Shown one piece after another: positions 50,055-59,906 of a stretch of 64,000 nucleotides of DNA. The DNA is from Vibrio metschnikovii CIP 69.14. GTDB taxonomy: Bacteria > Pseudomonadota > Gammaproteobacteria > Enterobacterales > Vibrionaceae. Made by a program: the position numbers and the translations under genes. The stretch covers positions 1,736,001 to 1,800,000 of the forward strand of contig NZ_ACZO01000006.1 in assembly GCF_000176155.1 (NCBI RefSeq). The letters are read 5' to 3'. Below the pieces are notes generated by a model, which did not search any database, was not told the origin of the DNA, and was given only the letters and a program-made list of their open reading frames with translations. Numbering within the stretch: the stretch's first letter is position 1; the number at the start of each line of letters is the position of its first letter.

Positions 50055-50366
50055 TTAAGCGTTGATACCAGTGATTTTCACTTCCGTGAACCACTGACGG
50101 TGACCTTGTTGCTTACGAGAGTGTTTACGACGACGGAACTTAACGATTTTGATTTTATCGCCACGACCATGTTGTACCACTTCAGCAGTCACTTTACCGC
50201 CCTCAACCAGAGGAGCACCAACTTGAATTGCTTCACCATTAGCGATCAGAAGAACTTTATCAAATTCTACTGTTGCGCCAGTTTCAACGTCTAATTTCTC
50301 TAAGCGAAGAGTTTGACCTTCACTTACACGGTGTTGTTTACCACCAGATTGGAAAACAGCGTACAT
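50055..50366 (-). CDS. rplU: 50S ribosomal protein L21
   Basis: A 103-residue 23S-rRNA-binding protein ([14 protein letters not shown] start, [23 protein letters not shown] end). First gene of the rplU-rpmA operon, divergent from ispB as in E. coli. Confidence 0.98.
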   Translation of the reverse strand: MYAVFQSGGKQHRVSEGQTLRLEKLDVETGATVEFDKVLLIANGEAIQVGAPLVEGGKVTAEVVQHGRGDKIKIVKFRRRKHSRKQQGHRQWFTEVKITGINA

Positions 50367-50639
50367 ATTTTACTCCGCTCTTTCCGCACAGCCTATGCTA
50401 ACATTTTTGAGCAAAAAGGGTGTGCGCTAAACTAATCATCAATAGGGCGCAGATTCTACGTGAATGGCGTCCCCATGACAAGCCATATTTAAAAAAAATT
50501 GGCGAAAAGCTAATCGCCAAACAAAAGTGCGGCAATCATGCCTTTAAGCCATGTATTAATCAATATTTTTTTAGTGTATTATTCACTAACTCAAGCAGAA
50601 CATAATGCCTTACAAGCTCTAACTTCAGCCGGATTTATG

Positions 50640-51611
50640 ATGGATTTTAAAGCTATCCAAGCGCTTACTGCCGATGACATGGCAAAAGTGGATAAAACGA
50701 TACTTGCTCAACTCAATTCTGACGTTTCCCTTATCAATCAACTGGGGTTTTATATCGTCAGTGGTGGCGGTAAACGCCTACGTCCATTACTGGCCATTTT
50801 GTCAGCCAAAGCCTTAGGTTATCAAGGTGAGGGACACACCATGGCTGCTGCGTTTATTGAATTTATTCATACGGCAACCTTGCTACATGATGATGTGGTG
50901 GATGAATCCGATATGCGGCGGGGCAAAGCTACCGCCAATGCGACGTTTGGTAACGCCGCTAGCGTACTGGTGGGCGATTTTATCTACACCCGCTCTTTCC
51001 AAATGATGACCGAACTCGGTTCGATGAAGATCCTCAAGCTGATGAGCCATTCCGTCAACATTATCGCTGAAGGTGAAGTGCTGCAATTAATGAACTGTAA
51101 CGATCCCGAGACTACGGAAGAGAGTTATATGCAGGTCATTTACTCAAAAACCGCGCGATTATTCGAAGCCGCTACTCAAATTGGAGCGATGTTATGTGAT
51201 GCCTCCCCCGAAGTTGAACGGGCGATGCAAAACTACGGTAAATATTTAGGTACCGCCTTCCAATTGATTGACGATGTGATGGATTACACTGCCGACGGCA
51301 AAGAAATGGGCAAGAATGTCGGTGATGATCTCGCAGAAGGTAAACCCACGCTTCCTTTGCTGCATGCAATGCGCAATAGCCAAGGAGAGCAATCGGCGAT
51401 GATTCGTGAGGCGATTGAAAAAGCCAATGGGATGGAGAAATTAACGGCGATTTTAGCAACGATGCAGCAAGCAGGCTCATTAGAATACACCACCGCTAAA
51501 GCGCAACAAGAAGCCGATAAAGCGATTGCCGAATTGGCTATTCTACCCGAAAGTGACTACAAACAAGCATTGATCGCTTTGGCTCATATGGCGGTCAAAC
51601 GCACTAAGTAA
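50640..51611 (+). CDS. ispB: Octaprenyl diphosphate synthase
   Basis: Long-chain prenyltransferase that makes the C40 side chain of ubiquinone and menaquinone. 323 residues, the E. coli length. Two Asp-rich motifs bind Mg-diphosphate: LLHDDVVDESDMRRG and LIDDVMDY; GGGKRLRPLLA precedes the first. The ATG at 50640 gives MDFKAIQALTADDMAKVDK, matching the family; the 34 residues of the longer frame are not conserved. Confidence 0.95.
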   Translation: MDFKAIQALTADDMAKVDKTILAQLNSDVSLINQLGFYIVSGGGKRLRPLLAILSAKALGYQGEGHTMAAAFIEFIHTATLLHDDVVDESDMRRGKATANATFGNAASVLVGDFIYTRSFQMMTELGSMKILKLMSHSVNIIAEGEVLQLMNCNDPETTEESYMQVIYSKTARLFEAATQIGAMLCDASPEVERAMQNYGKYLGTAFQLIDDVMDYTADGKEMGKNVGDDLAEGKPTLPLLHAMRNSQGEQSAMIREAIEKANGMEKLTAILATMQQAGSLEYTTAKAQQEADKAIAELAILPESDYKQALIALAHMAVKRTK

Positions 51612-51685
51612 TAAGACATCGTAAGCGAACTCAGTCTTATTACTTCATTCACTTGTCGCCCCGACTCAAGTAAGGCGACAAGTGA
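51609..51685. terminator. Two consecutive hairpins between convergent ispB and the antiporter gene
   Basis: taataagac / gtcttatta (51609-51642) and a perfect 12-bp stem tcacttgtcgcc / ggcgacaagtga (51649-51685). The second contains gcgacaagtga, also found in the ERIC-like elements. Probably ends transcripts from both sides. Confidence 0.65.
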
Positions 51686-51700
51686 GTCTTTGCTTGTTAA

Positions 51701-53107
51701 CTAAAACCACCCTTGCCAGATTAAACCAAAGGCAAACAAAGCACACAGGGTTAAAGTGCCAGCACCGAGTTTCTCTCGCCCCAAAAAAGGCTGCACTCCC
51801 TGCTCTCGTTTGGCTTTAATATAAAAAGCAATACCAGGCAGATACAACAGGCTTGAAAGCAATAAATAATGCAATCCAGAGGCATACAACAACCAAGCAC
51901 CGTAAAGCGTTGCTCCACATCCTATTAGTAATATTTTGCCTTGTTTAGACTCACTAAGCGCCAACTTCAGCGTGTAAGCGCCGACCAAAAAGTACGGCAC
52001 TAAGATCATTTCCGAAGCAAAAATCAGCAAGGTGTCGTAGGTACTACCAGCAAACATCACGACGATTAATGACACTTGGATACAAACGTTGGTTAACGTC
52101 AATGCACTCGCCGGGCTACCTGCCGCGTTTTGTTTCGCCAACCGTGCTGGAAACATACCGTCTTTTGCCCCTAAAAATGGCGCTTCCGAAGCCAACACTG
52201 TCCAGCTTAAAAATGCGCCACAAACAGAGATAATTAAACCAATCGCAATAATATACTGCCCCCAAGGACCCAATATCTCGGTTAGTACTCTCGCCATCGA
52301 CGGATTCTGATAGCTGGCCAGCTCGACGGGGACAATCACGCCCATCGATAGCAATGTCACTAAGACATAAATGGCTAACGCGGTCAGTAAACCAAAGATC
52401 GTCGCTCGTCCAATATCGCGTCGCACCCGAGCTCGGTTAGAGACCACCACCGCTCCCTCGACCCCAATAAACACCCAAACTGTAATCAACATGGTGGCTT
52501 TGACTTGCGACCATAAATCGTGCTCAGCTCCAAAGTGGAGTCCGGAAAAGTCGACCGTAAACGTCTGCCACCGAAAAGCGACCATGGCACATCCAATAAA
52601 CAGTACCAACGGGATCATTTTCGCGCAGGTGGTCACCAAATTGATCAACGCTGCCGTTTGCACGCCACGTAAAACCAGCCAATGCACTAACCAAAGGAGT
52701 ACCGAGGCACCCGCAATCGAAATCAACGTATTACCATCACCAAAAATAACCCGATCAGGCGTATCAAACAACATGCCGAAAGTACTAAAGACAATCACTA
52801 GATAGGAAACATTAGCGACCATCGCACTGAACCAGTATCCCCAGGCCGAACAAAATCCGGCAAAATCACCAAAGCCAGCACGGGCATAACCAAACACACC
52901 GCTATTGATCTCTGGTTTATGGATCGCTAATTGCTGAAATGATAGGGCAAGGAAGATCATACCGATCCCAGTAATACACCAGCCAATCATCACCGCCAAA
53001 GGACTCGCCACTGCTGCCATATTTTGCGGCAGACTGAATACCCCAGCCCCGATCATAGAACCGATAACCAAGGCGGTTAAAGAGCCTAAACCTAATTTGT
53101 TATCCAT
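51701..53107 (-). CDS. APC-family basic amino-acid antiporter (probable arginine/ornithine type)
   Basis: A 468-residue inner-membrane protein with about 12 hydrophobic helices. The first helix GLGSLTALVIGSMIGAGVFSLP is the APC substrate-binding motif; the layout and ending (GIAFYIKAKREQG...) fit the basic-amino-acid/polyamine antiporter subfamily, which includes ArcD. ARG-box-like sites upstream and the nearby argR favour an arginine/ornithine substrate. The internal ATG at 53107 is preferred over a TTG at 53119. Substrate is inferred. Confidence 0.82.
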   Translation of the reverse strand: MDNKLGLGSLTALVIGSMIGAGVFSLPQNMAAVASPLAVMIGWCITGIGMIFLALSFQQLAIHKPEINSGVFGYARAGFGDFAGFCSAWGYWFSAMVANVSYLVIVFSTFGMLFDTPDRVIFGDGNTLISIAGASVLLWLVHWLVLRGVQTAALINLVTTCAKMIPLVLFIGCAMVAFRWQTFTVDFSGLHFGAEHDLWSQVKATMLITVWVFIGVEGAVVVSNRARVRRDIGRATIFGLLTALAIYVLVTLLSMGVIVPVELASYQNPSMARVLTEILGPWGQYIIAIGLIISVCGAFLSWTVLASEAPFLGAKDGMFPARLAKQNAAGSPASALTLTNVCIQVSLIVVMFAGSTYDTLLIFASEMILVPYFLVGAYTLKLALSESKQGKILLIGCGATLYGAWLLYASGLHYLLLSSLLYLPGIAFYIKAKREQGVQPFLGREKLGAGTLTLCALFAFGLIWQGWF

Positions 53108-53309
53108 GATTATTTCCAACCTTGCTTCTGGAAAACGCTATAGTAGTCAGAAATAGCATTCAATAGCAGACTCAACGTGATCCACTTCACTAACAAAGCC
53201 AACGTTTTTACACATTCATTGCCAACGATCAAATCTATGTCAGATTGCGCCATAAAATAGCCTTAGCTACCATAAAAAAGGCCAGATAATACTATTTTTC
53301 CAGAATTAA

Positions 53310-53367
53310 TGAATAAAAATTTAATCTAATGCCACTTTTATGACTACTGGTATAGATAAAAAATTCA
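53310..53367. promoter_or_regulatory. ARG-box-like sites upstream of the antiporter gene
   Basis: tgaataaaaatttaat (53310-53325) matches the ARG box TGAATwwwwATTCA with one mismatch in the core. A second weaker copy, agataaaaaattca (53354-53367), lies about four helical turns away. ArgR hexamers bind spaced boxes like these. Confidence 0.55.
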
Positions 53368-53574
53368 AACAATCAAAAGCTTAATCATCAGTTAAAACTG
53401 AGAAAAATACACTCGAATAACATCGATCTACAACACAACCGATGCCGTGGGGCTTGCTAAAGGATGATGAATACAAGTACTCAAGAGAACCTCAAGAATG
53501 GACGATCAATTCTTGATCTTTTAGGCAAGATAAGAAGGATGGTTGATACGGGTTTTAGATCATAAGATCATCGC

Positions 53575-53607
53575 AAAAAAATGCCGCGAAGTCGAAACCT
53601 GCGGCAT
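53575..53607 (-). terminator. Rho-independent terminator downstream of mdh
   Basis: On the minus strand ATGCCGC / GCGGCAT with a 13-base loop is followed by six T residues. It lies about 100 bases after the mdh stop. Confidence 0.85.
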
Positions 53608-53704
53608 TATTCTTAGTTTTTATGCTTTACCATAACGACTGCCAATACGCACGCAGGGTGAGCGAACGAAATAGCGAGTCAAATGAGCTTACGTCTAATG
53701 ATCG

Positions 53705-54637
53705 TTATTTAACGAACTCAACGCCGATCTCAATGTCTTTATTAAGCGTTTCTAACATGCCATCGAGCGCTGCTTTTTCAAAGTCACTCAATGGTCCGTA
53801 GCTCAGCACTTCCTCGACACCATTTTTACCCAGTTTAATTGGTTGAGCAAAGAAAGGAGCGTGTTCGCTACCACCTTCAACATAAGCGTATTCAATCACT
53901 GATTCGCCTTGTAATGCTTTCACTAAAGAGAGGCCAAAACGGCAAGCAGCCTGCCCCATCGATAGTGTTGCCGAGCCGCCACCCGCTTTGGCTTCCACGA
54001 CTTCAGTGCCCGCGTTTTGAATGCGTTTAGTCAGTGCCGCAATTTCCTGCTCGGTAAACTCAACACCATCAACTTGTGATAGTAAAGGTAGAATCGTTAC
54101 CCCAGAATGGCCACCAATCACAGGAACATGGACTTCGCTAGGATTTTTGCCTTTTAATTCCGCAACAAAAGTTTCAGAACGAATAACGTCCAGTGTCGTG
54201 ACACCAAATAGCTTACGCTTGTCGTAAACACCTGCTTTTTTCAATACTTCAGCCGCAATAGGGACGGTTGTATTAACCGGGTTAGTGATGATCCCAATAC
54301 AAGCTGTTGGACAAACGTTGGCAATTCGTTCAGCGAGTGATTTAACGATTCCAGCGTTAACATTGAAGAGATCAGCACGATCCATTCCCGGCTTACGTGC
54401 CACACCTGCTGAAATCAGCACGACATCCGCGCCTTCTAATGCTGGCGTTGGATCTTCACCGCAATAACCTTTGATCGACACTGGCGTTGGAATATGACTC
54501 AAATCAGCAGCCACGCCAGGCGTCACTGGAGCGATATCATACAAAGCAAGATCTGAACCAGCAGGAAGATGATTTTTTAATAACAGAGCTAGGGCTTGAC
54601 CGATGCCGCCAGCGGCACCAATAACAGCGACTTTCAT
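53705..54637 (-). CDS. mdh: Malate dehydrogenase (NAD)
   Basis: Interconverts malate and oxaloacetate in the TCA cycle. 310 residues (E. coli 312). NAD-binding [16 protein letters not shown] (about 5-20), substrate arginines in [14 protein letters not shown], catalytic His in [13 protein letters not shown] (about 177) and [16 protein letters not shown]. Divergent from argR, the usual arrangement in vibrios and E. coli. Confidence 0.97.
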   Translation of the reverse strand: MKVAVIGAAGGIGQALALLLKNHLPAGSDLALYDIAPVTPGVAADLSHIPTPVSIKGYCGEDPTPALEGADVVLISAGVARKPGMDRADLFNVNAGIVKSLAERIANVCPTACIGIITNPVNTTVPIAAEVLKKAGVYDKRKLFGVTTLDVIRSETFVAELKGKNPSEVHVPVIGGHSGVTILPLLSQVDGVEFTEQEIAALTKRIQNAGTEVVEAKAGGGSATLSMGQAACRFGLSLVKALQGESVIEYAYVEGGSEHAPFFAQPIKLGKNGVEEVLSYGPLSDFEKAALDGMLETLNKDIEIGVEFVK

Positions 54638-55076
54638 CGTAGTTCTCCTTGAGAGTGAATCTTTTATATGTTTTGGTAGGGTATCTTTTTATCCGATGTC
54701 AAAAAGCTATAGCAACTACATCTTGATTACAATCAATTAACCTCAGCTTTGCGACTTTGCGCAATTCCTCATTAAGACGCGACCGCTCGTTAGGCATTAT
54801 GAGGGGATTTATCAGTTATGACAAAGCATTAGCCCCCATTGATAAGCAAACGACTGAGCGTTACAGATAGGCGACAAGTGAGAGAATCCCCATGAGCATC
54901 GATAACGCTATGATGAGCGTAACCAATCCCACTGTAGCGACAAGTAAGAAGGATATAAACGTAAATACGGTATTTTTACAGTGACCATTTAGACAGTTTT
55001 CGACGATAATTTGCCTCTCTATCGTGAGCTATGTGACAATAGTCATTAATGGTTGAACAGCAAAAGAAAATCCACA
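54638..55076. other. Divergent region mdh-argR with ERIC-like element
   Basis: No gene is seen. Contains promoter space for both genes and the ERIC-like repeat at 54866-54957. I could not find a convincing ARG box here. Confidence 0.5.
54866..54957. repeat. Diverged or shortened ERIC-like element upstream of argR
   Basis: ataggcgacaagtgagagaa, tccccatgagcat and the end tgtagcgacaagtaag followed by aaggatata parallel the element at 41941-42071 (gtaggcgataagtgagtgag, tcccaatgaacat, aagtagaaaggggata), but the central part is shorter and different. Confidence 0.6.
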
Positions 55077-55547
55077 ATGCGCCCTACAGATAAACAAGAT
55101 AACTTAGTTCGTGTTTTTAAAGCCCTATTGAAAGAAGAACGCTTTGGCTCACAAAGCGATATTGTTGATGCTTTAAAGAATGAAGGATTTGATAACATCA
55201 ATCAGTCTAAAGTATCGCGTATGCTAACCAAGTTTGGTGCCGTTCGTACTCGCAATGCCAAAATGGAGATGGTGTATTGCTTACCCGCTGAGCTCGGAGT
55301 GCCAACGGTATCCAGCTCACTAAGAGAGCTTGTCCTCGATGTCGATCATAATAACGCTTTAGTTGTGATACACACCGGCCCAGGTGCCGCGCAGTTAATT
55401 GCTCGTTTACTCGACTCTCTTGGTAAATCAGAAGGTATTTTAGGTGTTGTCGCTGGTGATGATACTATTTTCATTACTCCAACCATGAATATTACGACTA
55501 AACAGCTATTTACTTCTGTCTGCGAGCTATTTGAATACGCTGGCTAA
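55077..55547 (+). CDS. argR: Arginine repressor ArgR
   Basis: Hexameric repressor that uses L-arginine as corepressor to control arginine synthesis and transport and helps XerCD recombination. 156 residues. N-terminal winged helix (about 1-70) with [34 protein letters not shown], and C-terminal arginine-binding/trimerisation domain with [21 protein letters not shown] and [13 protein letters not shown]. The ATG at 55077 gives [21 protein letters not shown] as in the family; eight residues of the TTG frame are not conserved. Confidence 0.96.
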   Translation: MRPTDKQDNLVRVFKALLKEERFGSQSDIVDALKNEGFDNINQSKVSRMLTKFGAVRTRNAKMEMVYCLPAELGVPTVSSSLRELVLDVDHNNALVVIHTGPGAAQLIARLLDSLGKSEGILGVVAGDDTIFITPTMNITTKQLFTSVCELFEYAG

Positions 55548-55926
55548 AGCGCATTAATGACGGGTTACATTGTTAAACAAATGTGACCCAATTCACATCT
55601 CGCGTATCTTGCTATAGCCAATAAAAAAGACGTTAAATTAATACTTATCAAATAATTAGCCTCATTCAATAACATTACCTATCGCTCAATACCACAGTGC
55701 TACCGATGATAATTTTTTACAATTCTATAATTTATTGAGTATTTTTTGTTATTATCATTCGGCACTTTTTCTGTTTTTCAGCAGAACCAGCGCCAATTTC
55801 TAGAACCAAACGACTTGCCGAGGGCGCTAACCGCGCAATAACCTCAAGTCATCAGGGGAAAGGAATCATACCCCTCGACAACCGTACAAGCTCTTTGGGA
55901 ATAATAAATAAAAGGAAGGGATATTC
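55548..55926. other. Leader region of the TAXI-TRAP operon
   Basis: No gene is recognised. It contains the hairpin after argR (gggttaca at 55562 with tgtgaccc ending 55589), A/T-rich promoter-like DNA (55690-55770) and a small hairpin aggggaaagg...cccct near 55855-55877. The ribosome site aaggaaggg is close to the next ATG. Confidence 0.55.
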
Positions 55927-56895
55927 ATGTTATTGAACAAGATCATTAAAGTGGGTGCTATCGCTGCGGCTGTCATGGGAGCGAGTGCGGTTCACGCTCA
56001 GGAATTTATTACTATTGGTACTGGAGCCGTAACCGGCGTTTACTATCCAACTGGCGGTGCCATTTGTCGCTTAGTGAATCGAGACCGTCAAGAGCACAAT
56101 ATTCGTTGCTCTGTGGAATCAACCGGTGGTTCGATTTACAACGTCAATACCATGCGTAATGGCGAGCTCGATTTTGCTATCGTTCAATCTGACTGGCAAT
56201 ACCACGGTTATAATGGCACCAGTCAGTTTTCTGAACTCGGCCCTTACAAAAAGCTACGCGCGATGTTCTCTTTGCATACTGAACCTTTTAACATCATCAC
56301 TCGCGCAGACTCGGGCATCAATAATGTAAAAGATCTTGAAGGAAAACGCGTTAATATCGGAAACCCAGGCTCCGGTGATCGCGCCACCATGCAAGTGGTA
56401 ATGGACGCCTTTGGCTGGACCAATAGCAGTTTCAGACTGGCCTCTGAACTAAGAGGTTCTGAGCGCTCACAAGCGTTATGTGATAATCGTATTGATGCCT
56501 TTATCTATATGGTCGGACATCCCAATGGAGCCATCCAAGAGGCGACGACTTCTTGTAATGCTAAATTAGTCTCAGCAACTGGACCTGAAGTAACAAAAAT
56601 TGTAGCCGAACGTCCTTACTACGCTTACAGCACCATTCCTGCGGGCATGTATCGTGGGACCGATAACGAAGTGACAAGCTTTGGGGTTGCCGCCACACTG
56701 GTAACCAGTGCCGATGTCTCCGATGAAGTTGCTTATAATGTTGCTAAAGCGGTATTTGAAAACTTTGATACCTTTACTCGTCTTCATCCCGCCTTTGCAA
56801 CCTTGAAAAAAGAAGACATGGTCAAAGCCGGTCTTTCTATTCCGCTCCACCCTGGTGCTGAAAAATATTACAAAGAGGTTGGTTTACTAAAATAA
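55927..56895 (+). CDS. TAXI-family TRAP transporter solute-binding protein
   Basis: A 322-residue periplasmic binding protein. Signal peptide (MLLNKIIKVGAIAAAVMGAS, cut after VHAQ), then the TAXI pattern FITIGTGAVTGVYYPTGGAICRLVNR, SVESTGGSIYNVNTMRNGELDFAIVQSDW, VNIGNPGSGDRATM and YAYSTIPAGMY. Relatives are often annotated as immunogenic protein; some bind glutamate or glutamine, but the ligand cannot be read from sequence. The fused membrane component follows in the same direction. Confidence 0.9.
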   Translation: MLLNKIIKVGAIAAAVMGASAVHAQEFITIGTGAVTGVYYPTGGAICRLVNRDRQEHNIRCSVESTGGSIYNVNTMRNGELDFAIVQSDWQYHGYNGTSQFSELGPYKKLRAMFSLHTEPFNIITRADSGINNVKDLEGKRVNIGNPGSGDRATMQVVMDAFGWTNSSFRLASELRGSERSQALCDNRIDAFIYMVGHPNGAIQEATTSCNAKLVSATGPEVTKIVAERPYYAYSTIPAGMYRGTDNEVTSFGVAATLVTSADVSDEVAYNVAKAVFENFDTFTRLHPAFATLKKEDMVKAGLSIPLHPGAEKYYKEVGLLK

Positions 56896-57255
56896 ATCGC
56901 GATTCGTTGTAGGTAGTCGACCCATCCTCCAATCCCCATGCCCAGCATACGGCGCGTGGGGATTGATTGGCGGTCTCTACTCAAAGTACTTTGTTTTATG
57001 GCTATCTATTTCTTCTCCTGACAACCATGGCTGACACAGTAAAGTGACTGAACATCCGCATTTTTAGGGAGAGGCATAGAATGATTATTTATTTGCACAG
57101 CACCCTCTTCTATTGAGCCTTCAGCGAACACCATACAGCCTAACGCTCAGCGTTATGTTGTGAGTCTCCATGTACTTGAGAGTATCAATACCGTTCACTG
57201 ACTATCGGCTGCACAATAGAAAAGGGATAAACCATCAATATTAAGGATAACGTAC
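56896..57255. other. Gap between TAXI binding protein and TRAP membrane gene, with hairpin
   Basis: caatcccca (56930-56938) and tggggattg (56957-56965) form a perfect 9-bp stem just after the binding-protein gene. Without a U-run it may protect the upstream mRNA and let the binding protein be made in excess. The rest shows no gene; AAGGATAA precedes the next ATG. Confidence 0.55.
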
Positions 57256-59838
57256 ATGACGCAGGCAACAACTCCGTCGCAGGATGTGCAAGAGATGGTT
57301 GCACAGGCAGATACTGGCGCAAGAAATCCACAGGGTTTCTCTGGGCGCATTTTGTGGTTTGTACCACTGTGCTGGTCTCTTTTCCAACTTTGGTATGCTT
57401 CACCCCTGCCATTTATTTTTAACTTTGCGATTTTAAATGATACCGAAGCTCGCGCTATCCATTTAAGCTTTGCGGTTTTTCTCGCTTTTACTGCTTATCC
57501 CGCGTTAAAACATTCTCCCCGTGACCGCATACCAGCCGTGGATTGGGTCTTAGCTCTTGCGGGCAGTTTCTCGGCTGCTTATATCTATCTTTTTTATACT
57601 TCTTTATCCGGTCGCTCAGGCGCCCCCACCGATACTGACATCATTGTCGCTGGTATGGGTATGCTGTTGCTACTGGAAGCTACGCGTCGTGCATTAGGTC
57701 CGCCGTTAATGTGTGTGGCAGGGCTATTTTTGCTCTACACCTTTGCTGGGCCACATATGCCCGACGTCATCGCACACAAAGGGGCAAGCTTTAATAAGGC
57801 CATGTCCCATCTCTGGCTGACTACTGAAGGCGTATTTGGTATCGCTTTAGGGGTTTCGACTTCTTTTGTGTTCTTATTCGTGCTCTTTGGTGCGATGCTA
57901 GAACGGGCTGGTGCTGGTGCTTATTTTATCAAAGTCGCGTTTTCTTTACTCGGTCACATGCGTGGCGGACCGGCGAAAGCAGCCGTTGTCGCCTCAGGAC
58001 TGTCCGGTTTAGTCTCAGGGTCGTCGATAGCCAACGTGGTCACAACCGGAACCTTTACTATTCCGCTCATGAAGCGAGTGGGCTTTTCTGGTACGAAAGC
58101 TGGAGCCATCGAAGTTGCCGCTTCAACCAATGGCCAGCTTACGCCACCAATCATGGGCGCTGCGGCCTTTTTGATGGTCGAATACGTGGGTATCTCTTAT
58201 GTCGAAGTGATACGAGCGGCACTGCTGCCTGCGCTTATCTCGTACATAGCGCTTATCTATATTGTCCACCTCGAAGCCTGTAAAGCAGGGATGACCGGCC
58301 TACCTCGCCGTCGCCCTTCAACATTACTCAACAGTTTGCTCTCTTTCACTGGCACCATTTTAGGGTTATGTGTAGTGAGTGCAGTGGTCTATTACGGGGT
58401 CGGTTGGACAAAAGATGTGTTTGGCGCGGCAGCGACACCGATCGTCACGCTGGCACTGTTAATCTGTTATTTTTTGCTGTTGAAAATCTCCGCTCAATAC
58501 ACTCACGAGCGTGAATTTAGTTTGGATGAAAACATTCAGGAAATCCCAGACGTTGGCCCTACAGTTAAATCTGGACTGCATTACTTACTGCCGATCGTTG
58601 TCTTAGTCTGGTGTTTGACCGTTGAGCGTTTCTCCCCCGGATTGTCGGCTTTCTGGGCCAGTGTGTTTATGATTTTTATTCTCTTAACGCAAAGACCGAT
58701 CATTGCTTGGTTTAATCGCACTAACGATGCCGCTCAACAAGCCAAAGCTGGCATTACAGACTTACTCGAAAGTTTAGTGTCTGGTGCACGCAATATGATA
58801 GGGATTGGTGTCGCGACTGCAGCCGCTGGGACCGTGGTTGGTGTAGTCACCTTAACGGGCATTGGCTTAGTGATGACCGACTTTGTCGAATTTATCTCTG
58901 GCGGTAACATTATGCTGATGTTGCTGTTCACCGCTGTGATCAGCTTACTTTTAGGCATGGGATTACCGACAACTGCCAACTACATTGTGGTATCAACGTT
59001 GATGGCTCCGGTGATCGTCACCTTAGGCGCACAGAGTGGATTGATCATTCCATTAATTGCCGTACACCTGTTTGTATTTTATTTCGGTATTTTAGCCGAT
59101 GATACGCCCCCTGTCGGCCTGGCTGCTTTTGCTGCTGCCGCGATAGCAAAATCGGACCCCATTCGTACCGGTATTCAAGGCTTCACCTACGACATACGAA
59201 CCGCTATTCTGCCATTTATGTTTATCTTTAATACCCAGTTATTACTGATGGGCATTGAATCATGGTGGCACTTAGCCTTAACTGTCGGCTCCTCGATCAT
59301 CGCCATGCTGTTATTTTCAGCCGCGACTCAAGGCTGGTGGTTTACCAAAGCAAAATGGTGGGAAGTCCTGTTGCTATTGTTGCTGACCTTTAGCTTTTTA
59401 CGACCTGGATTTTGGTGGGACAAAATTTATCCGGCTAAGTATCAATACCCAGGTACGGACTTAGCCTATATCGTCGATAAAGCGCCAGTGGGTCAACCAA
59501 TTGTGATGATCGTCGCCGGAGAAACCTTAATGGGCGACTATGTGTCGAAAACCGTGCAACTGCCGTTTGATGATCGAGCGCTAACGGCCGAAGAACGGAT
59601 TCGTTCGATGGGGCTTACCGTTAATAAGATCAATAATCGAATGTTGATCGACGCTGTTGAGTTTCGTAGTCCAGCTGAAGCGGCCGGGATCGATTTTGAT
59701 TGGGAAGTCCGTACGGTAGTCGTGGATAGTGATCGTCCAATGAAAGAATGGGTCTTTGTCCCTGCACTGTTGCTGACCTTACTGCTTGGCTGGAACCAAA
59801 GACGCCGCGCCCTCAAAAAAACGACGATACAACCTTAA
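57256..59838 (+). CDS. TRAP transporter fused 4TM/12TM permease (DctQM type)
   Basis: An 860-residue inner-membrane protein fusing the small (4-helix) and large (12-helix) TRAP subunits, the form that pairs with TAXI binding proteins. Marks include FVLFGAMLERAGAGAYFIKVAFSLLG, VVASGLSGLVSGSSIANVVTTGTFTIPLMKR, ASTNGQLTPPIMGAAAFLMVEYVG, GMGLPTTANYIVVSTLMAPV and ADDTPPVGLAAFAAAAIAKSDP. A C-terminal extension of about 150 residues (DUF3394-like, from about 700) is present. Uptake is driven by an ion gradient; substrate unknown. Confidence 0.93.
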   Translation: MTQATTPSQDVQEMVAQADTGARNPQGFSGRILWFVPLCWSLFQLWYASPLPFIFNFAILNDTEARAIHLSFAVFLAFTAYPALKHSPRDRIPAVDWVLALAGSFSAAYIYLFYTSLSGRSGAPTDTDIIVAGMGMLLLLEATRRALGPPLMCVAGLFLLYTFAGPHMPDVIAHKGASFNKAMSHLWLTTEGVFGIALGVSTSFVFLFVLFGAMLERAGAGAYFIKVAFSLLGHMRGGPAKAAVVASGLSGLVSGSSIANVVTTGTFTIPLMKRVGFSGTKAGAIEVAASTNGQLTPPIMGAAAFLMVEYVGISYVEVIRAALLPALISYIALIYIVHLEACKAGMTGLPRRRPSTLLNSLLSFTGTILGLCVVSAVVYYGVGWTKDVFGAAATPIVTLALLICYFLLLKISAQYTHEREFSLDENIQEIPDVGPTVKSGLHYLLPIVVLVWCLTVERFSPGLSAFWASVFMIFILLTQRPIIAWFNRTNDAAQQAKAGITDLLESLVSGARNMIGIGVATAAAGTVVGVVTLTGIGLVMTDFVEFISGGNIMLMLLFTAVISLLLGMGLPTTANYIVVSTLMAPVIVTLGAQSGLIIPLIAVHLFVFYFGILADDTPPVGLAAFAAAAIAKSDPIRTGIQGFTYDIRTAILPFMFIFNTQLLLMGIESWWHLALTVGSSIIAMLLFSAATQGWWFTKAKWWEVLLLLLLTFSFLRPGFWWDKIYPAKYQYPGTDLAYIVDKAPVGQPIVMIVAGETLMGDYVSKTVQLPFDDRALTAEERIRSMGLTVNKINNRMLIDAVEFRSPAEAAGIDFDWEVRTVVVDSDRPMKEWVFVPALLLTLLLGWNQRRRALKKTTIQP

Positions 59839-59852
59839 CCCATTGTGACTTT

Positions 59853-59887
59853 GCTTTCCCCTGCCTGTCGAATCTGCGGGGGAAAGC
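59853..59887. repeat. Hairpin between TRAP permease and uspA-like gene
   Basis: gctttcccc (59853-59861) pairs perfectly with ggggaaagc (59879-59887). No T-run follows; likely an mRNA structure within the operon rather than a terminator. Confidence 0.65.
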
Positions 59888-59906
59888 CATACAGAGATCA
59901 GAAACC

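Larger units (their letters stand above)
53108..53704. other. Long intergenic region between the antiporter gene and mdh
   Basis: No gene is recognised. It holds ARG-box-like sites (53310-53367), the mdh terminator (53575-53607) and a short stretch near 53655 (gggtgagcgaacgaa) resembling the ERIC core, too short to call. Confidence 0.55.

Noticed and set aside
53640..53690. Third ERIC element downstream of mdh
   Set aside because: Only a stretch like gggtgagcgaacgaa resembles the core; flanks and ends are absent.
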